Below, piece by piece: positions 50,109-62,077 of a DNA stretch of 64,000 nucleotides (position 1 is the stretch's first letter; every line of letters begins with the position of its first letter). Position numbers and translations under genes: made by a program. The stretch covers positions 3,840,475 to 3,904,474 of the forward strand of contig NC_135554.1 of assembly GCF_964340395.1 (NCBI RefSeq), in the 5' to 3' direction. The DNA comes from Glandiceps talaboti. Taxonomy: Eukaryota; Hemichordata; Enteropneusta; Spengelidae. The notes below the pieces were generated by a model, which was given only the letters and a program-made list of their open reading frames with translations, searched no databases and was not told where the DNA came from.

Positions 50109-50268
50109 GTAGACGTGAAGGACTACCACTAGCCACACTATTCCGCCAAACAAACATTTTGATTTTTGAATTTTCACTCTTCTTCCTCGAGAAAGAACGA
50201 GCGAAATTTCAAAAAGAAAGTAGACACAGAATAGTGTAGTAGTCTTTCACGTCTACAAGTACGTTCAA
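50109..50268. mobile_element. Short MITE-like inverted-repeat element
   Basis: TGTAGACGTGAAGGACTACC at the left and the reverse complement of TGTAGACGTGAAAGACTACT at the right form arms of about 35 bp with few mismatches, enclosing an AT-rich centre. A target duplication was not obvious. Confidence 0.6.
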
Positions 50269-51806
50269 TGCAAATCCAGTATAATTAAGGTAAGGTATAC
50301 ATTTGAGTTTGAAATACTATTGTAGGCACTAGCAATGCACGCATCTGGGTGGATGTTCGTCACTGAAATACACGGTCGGTACAAAACACGGGTACAGGCC
50401 AGGTGAGTAAAGACTGAAACTTTGGTTTTGGATTCACATTCACATTCGGATCCAAAGATGCGTCATCTGTTTTATTTGCAATATCTCCCTAAGTTTGCCT
50501 GTTTGACAGTCATAAACAATTCATTTGCCTGTATGCAACCCATAATGTGCCACAATCGTTTATAGCATTCATATTAAGTTTAAAGGTATTCTGTTTCATT
50601 TGCTAATTGACCACGTCACATTAGGAAGACCCCATGCTAGGTTTGTAAATCAACGAAACCGTATACATAGTACTTTCACACTTGATATGAATGCTATAAA
50701 TGAGTGTGGCATAGAGAAAGTGTTTTACTTTAATAACGTGTTACTCGTTGTATTTGTGTCACTTACCATGATTATGTTAGCATGTGCAAAACAATTATTT
50801 AACATTCCTTGCCTCATAGTAAGTATTATTTGTCACCCAAACCTCTAGTTTTGCGTAATTGGCCTCATTAGACCTAGAACTATATCGCTGTCATAAGGAG
50901 GGTCAGTCAAAATTTAAATTTACATCTTTCCTTGGCTGTATGCATTTTCGCTGACTGCAAACATTCCACTGCAGACGTATTTACAAAGTGGCACATATTT
51001 TGAATTTGGAAGACGTTAACATATTTGGTGTTTACTGGGATCATGTGATCGACATCAGTATGACTTCAGATGTACCAGAAAAAGTTGCACAGACAGATTC
51101 TGGGTTGACAAAATCTTACTAACATTGTTATATTTTATTGTCTGGCCGACATACTGAACTATGGCTCGATTTGCGGGTCGTGCAAAACGAGTCTTCATAT
51201 GATATGAAATGCTTCCTTTGCATAACATTGTACGTAGTGCTTTCAGGGCCGTCAATACTTTCATGAAAAACCACGCACGTAAAATCATGGCGAGGATGGT
51301 GGTCAGAGCGGGTCGTGGAGTGCGCCACCATCGGCCTAGCACAATTCGCGCAATAATACAAAAATACATATTTTTGGTGTGTAGGGTTACTTAGTGGTCT
51401 GCAAAAAAAAACAACGGAGAAGACCATATCAACTAAGCTAGCCACATGTACAATTCTACATGTGACAACGAGACAAAACTGTAGGCCACCTATAAGTCGA
51501 TAAACAGATACTCAAGACTATTGAAATTTCGCATTTAATTTTCTTTGTACTTTACCGTCGGAAAATGAGTGTCACATTGCGATAATATGTCATGGATACA
51601 ATGACGAAGGGTAATACTCAATTTATCATATGACTACGCCGCCTTGGAATTAAAAGAGAATATACAAATAAACTACAAACCATATAAAGCGATGTCTGAA
51701 TAATATGTCGTACCACTGTACATGTGTTGTCAGGTGACTATCACGTGTATAGAGTCAGCCTACTCGTACCAGCCTGTATCAATGCAATGGTTATATGGCC
51801 ATCCAT

Positions 51807-51870
51807 TCTGTTTGACATCGGGGTATTTCTGCAAATCAAATGCATGAAGAATACCCCGATATCGAACAGA
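51807..51870. repeat. Hairpin-forming inverted repeat
   Basis: TCTGTTTGACATCGGGGTAT (from 51807) pairs with ATACCCCGATATCGAACAGA (to 51870). The stem is about 23 bp with two or three mismatches and the loop is about 17 nt. Origin unknown: foldback remnant or small-RNA-type hairpin. Confidence 0.6.
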
Positions 51871-52009
51871 GTAGATACCATGTTTGATAAGCTGTCAGAT
51901 TTCTCTCCGTGTTTCAAAAAATGATTGGGTAAATAAAACTGGTCGACTGCGTCCAAAACCTTTGTCCAATGGTGGTACAACCTTTACAGTGCAGTGCCAC
52001 CTTATGCTA

Positions 52010-52745
52010 TGGTCTAAGTCGAGTTGGGAGTTGATTTGGATTACCAGCGCAATTCACTTGCAGTTTTGGTACAAATCTATAAACGGAGTTGGTGTACTAT
52101 CATAATGAACATGACATCATTGGGAATGGATATTTTAGGATATTTTTTTTTGTATTTCGGCTTTACTTTACACTGCCCTCTACTTACATTACTTTCATTT
52201 TAACACTAGCACTATAAATTTACAATATGAGTGACCGAACTCGACTAGTATCATGCTAATATACTGACTCCCGTTATCCACCAATCAAACCCTCTACTTT
52301 ACATCTCGAATTTTAAAATATATAGTTCTTTCTTATATGGGTAATAAACTAGATTATAAATAAATAATTACCTTGTCTCATTCAAAGTGGTATGCCTGAG
52401 AAGTCATATTGTTTTCATATGTCAATTTCCGGAATTAAATTTCCATGTAAATGAAGTAGGTTATTAATAATGCAATCACTTTAAAGCGAGATATTATTGT
52501 TACTTTCTACATCATCTGCAAGGGAAGGAATGGTATATATCAAGTTGTGTGACAGGTGTTAACTTCTGCACGGATATACAGCTGCCGAGGTATGATGACG
52601 TTGTTTTTACATTCTCATATTTGCAATATGTTTTATCTAAGCGACTAACGTACACTGTTTTGTATGTCAATATTACACAAACCTATTCAATGTCATGAGT
52701 ACAAATGTTTGGAAAAGTGAATCAGAAATTTCGAAGAAAAAAATA
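52010..52745. repeat. Upstream block of the receptor segmental duplication, copy 2
   Basis: It aligns with 16560-17500 through the same ordered landmarks (GATTACCAGC, ACACTGCCCTCTACT, TCTTATATGGGTAATAAAC, GCAATCACTTTAAAGCGAG, CATCATCTGCAAG). The alignment continues past the inserted MITE: ACAGTCATCAGTGTTT at 53713 matches CTGTCATCGGTGTTT at 17471. Confidence 0.7.
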
Positions 52746-52749
52746 CTTA

Positions 52750-53162
52750 GGGAGCCTTCAGTATTTACAAGGGGGAGGGTCGGAGGAATCGGGTTTGGGT
52801 CACATTTTACAAACCGGTTCTTAGGGGAGGGTCATATTTTGCATTACAATGTTCGTTTGGGGAGGGTCACATTTTACAATCCGTAGTTTTGTGGCCAAAT
52901 TGAAGATTCAATTATTGTCAATTTGTTTTGTGTGTTTTGAGGTGTAAAAGTGGGACAAGCACTCAGCATTTATTTTTACGAGTACTTTACATGCCAAAAT
53001 ACGAAAATAAAGCTACACATATTGTAAGAAAATTGTTTGATAAAACGATGCATTTTGTTGAGTGTACCATCTCACCTTATCATTCACACTCTCCGTGAAT
53101 GTTGTTAATAAAATATGGTGATTGTAGCAGTAATATATGATGATGACGACGACGACGACGAC

Positions 53163-53206
<44 letters not shown>

Positions 53207-53710
53207 AGTTTTGAATGTCATAGAGAACACGGACAGGGATACATATACTGACGCAAGTAGTGACAGTGAGTCAGATTAGAGTGACTCTGATAATTGCAAT
53301 ACTGAAAGTGAAGGTGATGATGATAATGATATCAGGGAACTTTTGCAAGTGACCAGATCAGGCAGAGTATGCACAACATGGAAAGCTCGTTTTAGATACT
53401 TACTAGATTGTGTATGATTATAAGAGAAAGGTAACTAGCCAGTCTTTTACTGTTTTGTCACTTTATATGTACACATATATTGCTTTCTAATACAGAGTCA
53501 AAATTATTTAATTTGTATGTATACATATAATAGGAATATTGATTAACGTTCAGTATATGCAAATGTCATGGGGAGGGTCATGTTTTACAAAATGGGACAA
53601 AGGGGAGGGTCACTTTTTACAAATGGAGAATGGGGGGGGGGGTCATGTTTTACTTAACAGACCATGTGTGATTTCCTCCGGCCCTCCCCTAGTAAATACT
53701 GAAGGCTCCC
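52750..53710. mobile_element. Harbinger-like MITE (family 1), best-preserved copy
   Basis: A 961-bp element with termini GGGAGCCTTCAGTATTTAC and its complement GTAAATACTGAAGGCTCCC, flanked by TTA (52747-52749 and 53711-53713). Several G-rich GGGGAGGGTCA / TTTTACAAA motifs lie inside both ends. The centre has a (GAC/GAT)n run and a short acidic open stretch (DASSDSESD, SDNCNTESEGDDDNDIREL, VTRSGRVCTTWKARF) with one stop, a possible coding relic. The paralogous position near 17470 lacks the insertion and keeps a single TTA. Confidence 0.85.
53139..53202. repeat. (GAC)n/(GAT)n trinucleotide run inside the MITE
   Basis: Encodes an uninterrupted acidic tract in one frame, which continues into the acidic relic. 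Confidence 0.9.
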
Positions 53711-53918
53711 TTACAGTCATCAGTGTTTTGTCATCAATGGATGTTAGAATATCCTTACACACACACCTTAAGACAAGCCACACCGATAAAAGACTAGACA
53801 CATCGATAATAAAGTTTAGCTAGAATTATCAAATGTTGATGTTAAGATAAAATAATGACAAAGGGCCATGTGCGAATGTAGTATACAACATTCTTTCTTA
53901 TTTCTTATTTCTTGGAAG

Positions 53919-55139
53919 ATGAACCTTCTCAACCAAACTGCCTTCGGTGATTCTGATGGCCGTGAAGTCGGAGATAAGATAATAATGGTGATTATTCAAG
54001 TCCTTATAGCCGTTGCTATCATTCTCTCCAATAGTCTCGTGTTGGCATCAGTGGCAATTTTCAAGACATTACGGGAGAAGCAATTCAACCACCTTATCTT
54101 AAACCTTGCTGTAGCAGACTTGTGTACTGGTATTATCCCCTTACCAACTACAATTTATTGTTTCTGGTACGGCGAGTGTAAACTTAGTGAGCAATTGTGC
54201 ACTATTTACATGTCTATAAATATGTCACTTTCAGCTATATCTACATTAGGTGTTATGTTGGTTAGTGTAGATAAATACATATTTGTCATGCACCCACTTC
54301 GATACTACGAACTGGTTACGCCAAGAAGAATAAACATAGCAATCGTAACAACATGGACGTTGTCTTTTACGATATCGAGTGTGAGTTGTATGACAGGATG
54401 GAACAAACAGGAGATGACTGAAGAATTAGCACAGCGTGATATCGTGTACCCACCAGCTTGCTATGTCGTCACATCAGAATACATTATTTTCTTTTCCTTT
54501 TACACTGTGTTTATCCCAGCGTCTGTAACAGCGTACACTGGTTTTCGTATACTCAACGCCATTCGAAGTCAACTCCGGAAGATATCGTCACAGAACGACG
54601 AGCTAAGTTTCCAACAAGAAGAGCCAACGTTCCCGCCTTCCTCTGAAAATCAGCTTGGACATAGTCAAAGTTTACAACATCCTAATTCTGACCAACCTGT
54701 TGCCAATGACAGTGAAGTGATACCTGGTGATAGCAGTCAGAACGTTACAGAGATCATACCAACTGGAATGAAGATGAATCAAGAGGAAATCGAGATTCCA
54801 AACCAAAGTTGTAGTAATCAGGAATCAAATAGAACTGGTAACTGTAAATCAAAACCAATTGTCGTTGAAAATGGTGCAAGAAAGCTCAGAGTTTCTGATA
54901 TTAAGGCAATAAAGGCAATGGGTTTAGTCATTGTTATGCTCTTCATCATGTGGGTGCCATTCTATTCAATTCTAGCCATCTCAAAAGTTTGCAGTACTTG
55001 CCAGGTTGACTATAGACGTGCATTTGAGATAACACGTATGCTTGGTTTTTCAAACTCAGCTATCAATCCAATTTTATACGCCAAAAATAAAGAATTCCGT
55101 GATGCTTATAGGAAGATTTTACAATGCAACTTTCGATGA
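53919..55139 (+). CDS. Class A (rhodopsin-like) G-protein-coupled receptor, amine-receptor-like, copy 2
   Basis: A single-exon 406-residue paralogue of the receptor at 23778. The frame is open from 53868, but the start is placed at 53919 (MNLLNQTAFGDSDGR) because copy 1 begins there and upstream sequence is only TTTCTTATTTCTT-like. It shares the conserved landmarks: N5-Q-T, N1.50 in SNSLVLA, D2.50 in LAVADL, C3.25, DKY for DRY, W4.50, the loop cysteine in YPPACYV, P5.50, MWVPF in TM6 and NPILY in TM7. Position 3.32 is again Asn (SINMSLSA). Differences cluster in the third intracellular loop and extracellular ends. A 148-bp stretch (54226-54373) is identical to copy 1. Ligand unknown. Confidence 0.92.
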   Translation: MNLLNQTAFGDSDGREVGDKIIMVIIQVLIAVAIILSNSLVLASVAIFKTLREKQFNHLILNLAVADLCTGIIPLPTTIYCFWYGECKLSEQLCTIYMSINMSLSAISTLGVMLVSVDKYIFVMHPLRYYELVTPRRINIAIVTTWTLSFTISSVSCMTGWNKQEMTEELAQRDIVYPPACYVVTSEYIIFFSFYTVFIPASVTAYTGFRILNAIRSQLRKISSQNDELSFQQEEPTFPPSSENQLGHSQSLQHPNSDQPVANDSEVIPGDSSQNVTEIIPTGMKMNQEEIEIPNQSCSNQESNRTGNCKSKPIVVENGARKLRVSDIKAIKAMGLVIVMLFIMWVPFYSILAISKVCSTCQVDYRRAFEITRMLGFSNSAINPILYAKNKEFRDAYRKILQCNFR

Positions 55140-55985
55140 ATATACATTGGTTACATTCACTCAAACTGATATGGCCGAGTTATGACTGTTAATATAGCAT
55201 TTAATGGATAAGTCTCGTACACTATTTGACATGTCTGCAATTCAGTTTCTTTTATTACATACAACATGAAATGACATATACACTAATATTTATCAACCAT
55301 CATGTATATGCAAACATGAAATATCTGTTCATTGACTATTTTATAGGTAGATGTGATGATACAAACGAATACTTCTTTGATCTGCTTTAAGTCAACACAT
55401 CATCGAAAGCAGATGGTTTCATTTTGGCAGCAAAATGTTTTCTACAAATGTTATTGTCATAAATTACATGAAAACAACTAAGTACTGACATTGATACCAC
55501 ACAGACATATAAAATGATGTATTTCATCATGATGTGAACACAAATCAAATTACTGTCGGATGAAACGAGAAAGATTCAAACACAGAACTATTTATTTGTG
55601 TTCACTGTGAGACAAATTTACAATGTAACATTTCATGTATGTGCACATTATCATTACCCATTTTTCGTTTATGTAATTCTTAACAAACAAGAAAACGTTG
55701 TGTGAGATGTACAAAACCTCGTGCCTCCAAATTGAACTCTATAGTCTTTGTGGTCTGGTAGTAGTCTGAGTCAACACATTATTTAAATCGCGTGATTGGT
55801 TTTATTAGAGTTACGTTAATATAGGCATTTGAATGCAGCTTTACAAGTCGATAACACTTTTGTTTGGTTCGCTATGGTTCGCAGCTAACTGAGAGCTGTG
55901 CTCCCGTTTTGCTGTCAAATGTAGTCATTAAGTGGGACAAAGCCTCTTAACAGTCTCAAAACAAGGAAGTAAGTCAACCAAGGTG
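55140..55985. other. Non-genic spacer downstream of receptor copy 2
   Basis: AT-rich unique sequence, presumably including the receptor 3' UTR. No clear AATAAA was tied to a cleavage site. The 3' flank does not obviously align with that of copy 1. The last part, from about 55800, is probably the 5' UTR of the following LINE. Confidence 0.4.
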
Positions 55986-55989
55986 CGAA

Positions 55990-56752
55990 ATGGCAACAAA
56001 AGACAAAAACAAGGACCAGAACCGGGTCCCTGGAGGGACAACACCGAAGATAACTGATTTTGTTGTTCTTCAAGATGGCGTCGACAAGGTTTCGGGGACG
56101 GAATTGGGTGAGTCAGACTTCAAAACATTAGTTACGAACACCTTAACAAGTCTACAAAATATGGTTCAACAAATAGCAAACGACCAGAAGAAGCTTTTGG
56201 TACGAGTAGAAAATATAGAGAAGAAACGGGAAGATTGTGAGAAGTCTCTTCAATAGCAATCTGACGACATTGACCTACTTAGGCAAAATAATACAAGCAT
56301 GACTCAACAGGTGTCTCAAACAAAAGAAGAACTTGTTATCAGTGTTGAAACGTTTTGAATCAGTATCTGAAGAAAATGTGAAGCTTCAGCGTCATTCTAA
56401 TAGCTTTAATTTGCGTTTTGGGGGGATAAAGGAAACTAAAGATGAAAACTGTAAAGACATTATAGTCGATATTCTGGAAGGAAACTTTGAGATTGATAAT
56501 GTTCTGGTTGAAAACGCACACCGTGTTGGGCAGGTAAAGCGAACTAAGCCACACCGCATTTTGGTCAGATTCATCTATCGTCCTCAGAGATTTGAAGTCA
56601 TAACCAAAGCCAAGGGAAAACTTGCGGGAACTGGCATTTTTATTACTGGTGATCTTTGTCGAGCTGACTACGAGAAGAAAAAGCAACTTCGTGCAGTAAT
56701 GGCTCAAGCCTATAAGCAGAAAAAGCAAGCCCGCTTTAAAAAAACAACTTAA
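55990..56752 (+). pseudogene. L1-like ORF1 (coiled coil plus RRM), broken
   Basis: Residues from 55990 (MATKDKNKDQNRVPGG) lead into a coiled coil (LQNMVQQIANDQKKLLVRVE). A TAG at 56254-56256 and a frameshift near 56335 interrupt it. It resumes with ENVKLQRHSNSFNLRFGGIK, AHRVGQVKRTKPHRILVRF and the basic C-terminal domain to a stop at 56750-56752. The layout is that of L1 ORF1 RNA-binding proteins. Confidence 0.8.
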
Positions 56753-57186
56753 GGTGAACTCTATATTGATGGCAATATTTACCGGGCGTAGCCAGTGTTG
56801 TCAAGTTTAGACACTGGTATAGGAGTGTGCTTGCTTTTTGAGCTGGGACAAGTACAGTCTTGCAAATTGTTCGATTGACGTAGAACTATGGTAGACTGAT
56901 AAACTGAGAATATTTCATAGTGTGCTACAGCACTTATGATTGACGTAGAACTATGATCGACTGATAAACTGAGAATATTTTGTAGAGAGCTACAGCAAAC
57001 GGGGTGGTTGGTTCTGTTTGGACCTTTTTTTTCTTTGCATTGTTTTTTAAGTGTTTTCTTTGTGTTGCTGCTTTAGTGGTTGTTTTGTTTCGCTTTTTGC
57101 TGTCCTTGCAATTTCCGTCAATGTTTGTGCAACGTGACTAGCCTTATTTGTAGATTTATTGTAACAGACGTTTTACACCAATTCTG

Positions 57187-58470
57187 ATGCGTGAACGCTT
57201 CAACATCAAAGTGCTCTCCCTTAATGTCAGAGGTTTAAATGTAAAACAAAAGCGAAGGTCTGTCTTTCGTTGGGTCAGGAAAAAAATAATGCTGATATAG
57301 AGACATATAGCACGCCCCAGGATGAAAATACCTGGCGTAATGAGTGGGGTAATGAAGTTCTTTTTTCTCATAGAAATAATTACAGCAGGGGTGATGGTTC
57401 TCTTCAGCCCACAATTTGAGTATATTATTAAAAACAATGTCATAGATTCTGAAGGTAGATTTATTATTTCCCACTTAGATGGTGGAGATTCAGTCTTCTA
57501 TTTCATTAATGTTTATGCCCCCAATGTTGAAAGTAATCAACTGCAGTTCATTAGTAATATTATTAATCGCATGAATAGCCTCAACTTGGGGTAGGTAGAT
57601 AATATCATCATAGGTGGTGATTTTAATGTAATTTTAAATCACAGATTGGATAAGTTTAGAGGTTCATCTGAGCTTGGAACACAAAAAGGAAAAAGTGCCA
57701 GTAAAATTGCAGAACTTATGAATACTTTTGATTTACAAGACATATGGAGGTTAAAACATCCTACCTTAAAGCGTTTTACATGGAGGGGAGGTAATTCCAT
57801 TATTCAATCTCGGTTGGATTACTGGCTTATTTTTAATAGTCTTCATGACTATGTTGAAGATACTGACGTTCTACCTTCAATCAAGTCAGATCATTCTGCC
57901 ATCTTTCTTCACATTAATAGTTTTAATGCGGTGAAAGGGGATGGGGGTACTGGAAGTTGAACTCAACAATTATTAATGAAGAAGAATACATTAATCAGAT
58001 TAACACAGAGAAGGAGACTTGGATTGATGAATTTCACGAAATTGTGGATTGCAGGGTTAGAACTCGGGAACTTATCAAGAACAGAATAAGGCGATTTAGT
58101 CAGAAATATAGTAAAGAAAAAGCAAAGGGTAGAAAAGATAAAAGATATAGCCGAATTACCAAAAATAATTAATTATGCAAATTATTCGTTAACGCTGTAA
58201 GGTACATCATCAAATTTTATAGGACAAATGTATGTTGTTATAACGAATATACTAAATTATATTGAAATTGAAGTATGCAGTCTTAAGATATTGCTTAATT
58301 ATTTGATTTCATTAATATGCAAATTTCTCTAATTAAACATTAACCGATCTGGCTGAAAACCTAATCAGGTCTAGCTATTACCCTAAAGATTATTACAATA
58401 ATTCCAAATTTCATTACAATTGAGCCAGCCGAATTTTAGAAAAAGATGACACAGACACACAGACAAACAC

Positions 58471-58565
<95 letters not shown>

Positions 58566-60805
58566 CACACAGACAGACAGACATTTGTATTTTAATACCT
58601 CCCCTACCCTTACGGGAGGTAAAAACGCTGGGTAATGACGGCATAACAGCGGAATTTTACAGTAACTTTTGGTCCTGGATAGGCCCCTATCTTGTTAATT
58701 CTCTTAACGCGCATGATAAGGGTGAATTAAGTAACTCTCAGAAACAAGTAGTAATAACTTTAATTGATAAAGGAAAGGATAGGTTAGAGCTCGGTAACTG
58801 GCGACCAATCTCTCTTTTAAATGTAGATTATAAGATAGGTTCCAAGGCTCTTGCAAGCAGAATCACGGAAGTAGGCGAGTATTATCAGTGAGAATCAGAC
58901 GGATTATGTCAAGGGCCGGTATATTGGTGAAACAATTCGCACAGTTCTTGACATTTTACAGTACACAAAAGATCATGATATTCCAGGTTTTATTGTGTGT
59001 TTATTTTAAGAAAGCTTTTGATTCTATTGAGTGGCCCTTTCTTGAACTCGCTCTAAAGGAATTTAACTTTGGTGATTCCTTCATCACGTCAGGGTGACCC
59101 CTATCTCCGTATTTATTTGTGATTACAATTGAATTAATGGTTATTGCTGTAAGGTAAAGACAAAGTGAAAACATTAAGGGTATCTCCATTGATAAGAGAG
59201 AAACCAAGTTAGCCCAGTATGCCGACGACACCTCAGCCTTACTTTCTGACATTAGTTCTGCAAAGGAATTCCTTTTTCTGCTTGACCATTTCAGTAAGAT
59301 GTCAGGCCTTGTTATTAATAAACAAAAGACAGAGGCAACGTGGATTGGGTCTAACAGACGCATTGATTTGAAACCCCTAGATCTTTCATGGCCTGATAGA
59401 CCGCTAAAACGTTTGGGAATTTATATTTCATATGATGACATGAATTTGAACAAACTTAATTTTCAGGATAAAATCGATGAGGCCCGGGGTTGTTTCAATA
59501 TCTGGAGAACTAGGGGTTTAAATCCTCCTCGGCCGAATTCAACTCTGTAAAACATTTATAATTTCTAAATCTTCTTATATGGTTCTTTTACCAATTTCTC
59601 GTGAGTACTTGAAGCAAATTGAAAGATTAATTTTCAGATTCATATGGGCAGGGAAGCTGGAAAAGATTAACAGGGTAACAAGGATTTCCGACTTTAAAAG
59701 CGGAGATCTGAAAGTACCGGACTTCGAGTCCATTGTGATGACTTCCCGGGTTATGTGGATCAAAAAATACCTTAATCCCTCCCAGTCAATTTGGAAGTTC
59801 TTTGCAGATTCTTTTGCCAGAAGGTATGGAGGTCTTCATTTTTTGCTCTTGTATTGCAATTTTGGCGTAAACAAGTTATTACCGAATTTCTATAAAGATT
59901 TGTTAAGATCTTGGTTATTGGTACGAAGTGATTTGGAGCAGTCCTTGCATACTGATTTCCTTTGGAATAACAAATATTTTCAAATTGGTGGTAATGAATT
60001 ATTCAATAGAAATATGATGCAAGCGGGCATCTGGTACCCAGGGGATCTTCTCGAAGCTACAAATAGAACTATTCCTTTCGAGGTGTGGGTAAATCGAGGT
60101 GTTTATTGCAGGTACTTTTGTGTTTGGGCGGCGCTTGTAAATTTAATAAAAGCGGGCAAAATGCAAGCTGTTAGTGGAAAAAACATTTCTCATTCCCAAC
60201 TCTTGAGTTCATCTTCAAAATATATCTATCAGTTTGTACTTAACTCTAAACACATTACTTTCAAGAAACCTTGGATCTCTCAATTTACCATAAATACTAG
60301 AGAGAATACTGACTCAGAGTGGATGGATATTTATCTTCGACCACACATTGTATCAATGGATACCAAATCCAAGATCTTTCAACACAAAGTTTTACAGAAT
60401 TATCTTGCTGTTAATTATTGGCTCAAGAAATGGGGTATTACAAGTAGTGAAACCTGCTCTTTTTGCTCAAATTACAGTGAAACTATCCTTCGCCTATTTT
60501 GTGACTGTGAGATAGTATTAGCCGGTTTTTGGGTACACTTTAAGACATGGTGGAACACGTTAACAAATGTACAAATTAATATCGACTGTGATGTAATTCT
60601 GTATGGGTCTACAAACTATCCAGTGATTCTTAATTACATTTTGATTCAAGCCAAGCAGTTTGTTTTCCAGGCCAGAATATTACCTTCATTCCATTTTATC
60701 GAACATCTCAAACAGTTGTATAAGATTGAAAAACAAATTGCTGTTAGAAATAACAGACAAGACAACTTTTATCAGAAATGGTCATTGCTAGATAATCTCA
60801 ACTAA
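57187..60805 (+). pseudogene. L1/Tx1-type ORF2, multiply disabled
   Basis: Endonuclease blocks: KVLSLNVRGLN, FINVYAPN, IIIGGDFNVIL, SRLDYWLI and SIKSDHSAI, with stops near 57296 and 57593 and frameshifts. After the inserted repeat, RT blocks resume: GNDGITAEFY, LELGNWRPISLLNVDYKI, VYFKKAFDSIEWPF, then the catalytic AQYADDTSALL (about 59217) and SGLVINKQKTE. The C-terminal frame 59579-60805 is intact for 408 codons and has FRFIWAGKLEKINR and a CSFCSNYSETILRLFCDCE knuckle. Inactive because of many disablements. Confidence 0.85.
58165..58622. repeat. Repeat inserted in LINE ORF2, with (CAGA)n microsatellite
   Basis: Sequence foreign to the ORF lies between KDKRYSRITKNN and GNDGITAEFY. It has an AT-rich part matching 18000-18300 in reverse orientation, (ACAGACAG)n at about 58446-58582, and a tail CCTCCCCTACCCTTACGGGAGG, whose CCTCCC and GGGAGG ends pair. 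Type unknown (SINE or MITE). Confidence 0.55.
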
Positions 60806-61919
60806 GGTATTTCTTTCAAGTTAACTTTAACAGATTCTTAGTTACCATGACTTTGTCTAAATTATTTTTTGTAGCTAGGGATAGCATTGTTTGTTTGGTT
60901 GTGTGTTGTTTTTTCCTTCTCGTATGTATTGTAGTTCTTTTTCGTTTGTTTCTGTAATAAAAAGTCGATAACACATCTCTATTAAAGGGTAACTCTATTC
61001 CACGTAATGAAGGAGTTTTCATTAAGTTTGTGTTGTGGAGAGTTATTTCATGGTTTTACAACACCTATACATTCTACAATGACATACGATTTTAAAGAAA
61101 CGTCGACTTGAAGTTGTCCTTTTCATTTTGCGTTCTTTGCTGTTGTGAGGTAGCAGGTAGCATAAATGTTTATTGATGAAATAATATTCATGACTTAATT
61201 CAAACAATGTCACCATATGTACCTCAGTAACGCTCGGAAGGTTCCGTCATTTCCACGTCACAATAGAAGACCCATCTATCAATATTAGTTTGCAAATCTG
61301 ATCTCCTCTACACCAACCTTTACATTATCTTCCAATGGATTGTTTTATAGATTTTTTTTATACCACAAACATATGTAAAGTAGTGAAAGACCATAGTTAA
61401 AAGGAGTGGCACCAGACTGGTTTGTATAGAAAAAGATTCATGTCATTTTCTAGATATAATTCATTTGTTTTCTGTAAATGAAAAGATATCGACTCCTTTA
61501 AAAAATGCACAAATGCATACCGTACGGAATTCTCTGGGTTTTTTTTTTACAGTATTCCGTATAACGTGTATGAGTGTCCTCCTAGTAATAGTAAAACACA
61601 TTAGGTGACGAAAAGACACCTGGCACGCCAACACTACGTAGTTCTTTAAATAAAATTATGACCTTTGGCAGAGATATTAGTTTAGTGGCCATGGTGTTCT
61701 CTTAGGACTTGGAATTCACTTATTTCATCACACATTATAATCCAATGGGTAGACGTAATCGATAAGTAAAACGACGAAATATCCTAAACATTAACTCGTG
61801 TGTTGTAGGCAAGGAGGAATATTTAACAAACATATTTATATGTTTTCAGTATCTACAACAGCTATGCCCTTCTCATTGCCACATAGACATATTATATATT
61901 TTTATTGGTATATCATTTT

Positions 61920-61922
<3 letters not shown>

Positions 61923-62004
<82 letters not shown>
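61923..62004. repeat. (AT)n microsatellite
   Basis: Uninterrupted AT repeats of about 80 bp. Confidence 0.95.
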
Positions 62005-62008
<4 letters not shown>

Positions 62009-62077
62009 GTTATGGAATAGAACGATAACACTGCAAGCTCTAATGAACAGTAAAATACGCAAAGAAATATATAAAAT

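Larger units (their letters stand above)
49770..52005. other. Non-genic spacer with a small MITE-like element and a hairpin
   Basis: Nothing coding is supported. A roughly 160-bp element with inverted ends TGTAGACGTGAA and TTCACGTCTACA lies at 50109-50268, and a hairpin lies at 51807-51870. Both are listed separately. Confidence 0.5.
55850..60970 (+). mobile_element. L1/Tx1-type LINE, decayed, with an internal repeat insertion
   Basis: ORF1 (55990-56752) and ORF2 (57187-60805) are followed by a 3' end with AATAAAAAGTCGATAACA near 60956. ORF2 is split at about 58160-58625 by an unrelated repeat with a (CAGA)n run. The ORF1 type, endonuclease motif order and C-terminal FIWxGK and C-x2-C...C blocks fit the L1/Tx1 lineage. 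The 5' boundary is approximate. Confidence 0.8.

Noticed and set aside
53868-53918. Upstream start for receptor copy 2 (17 extra residues)
   Set aside because: The paralogue starts at the equivalent of 53919, and the extra residues come from a pyrimidine-rich 5' stretch.
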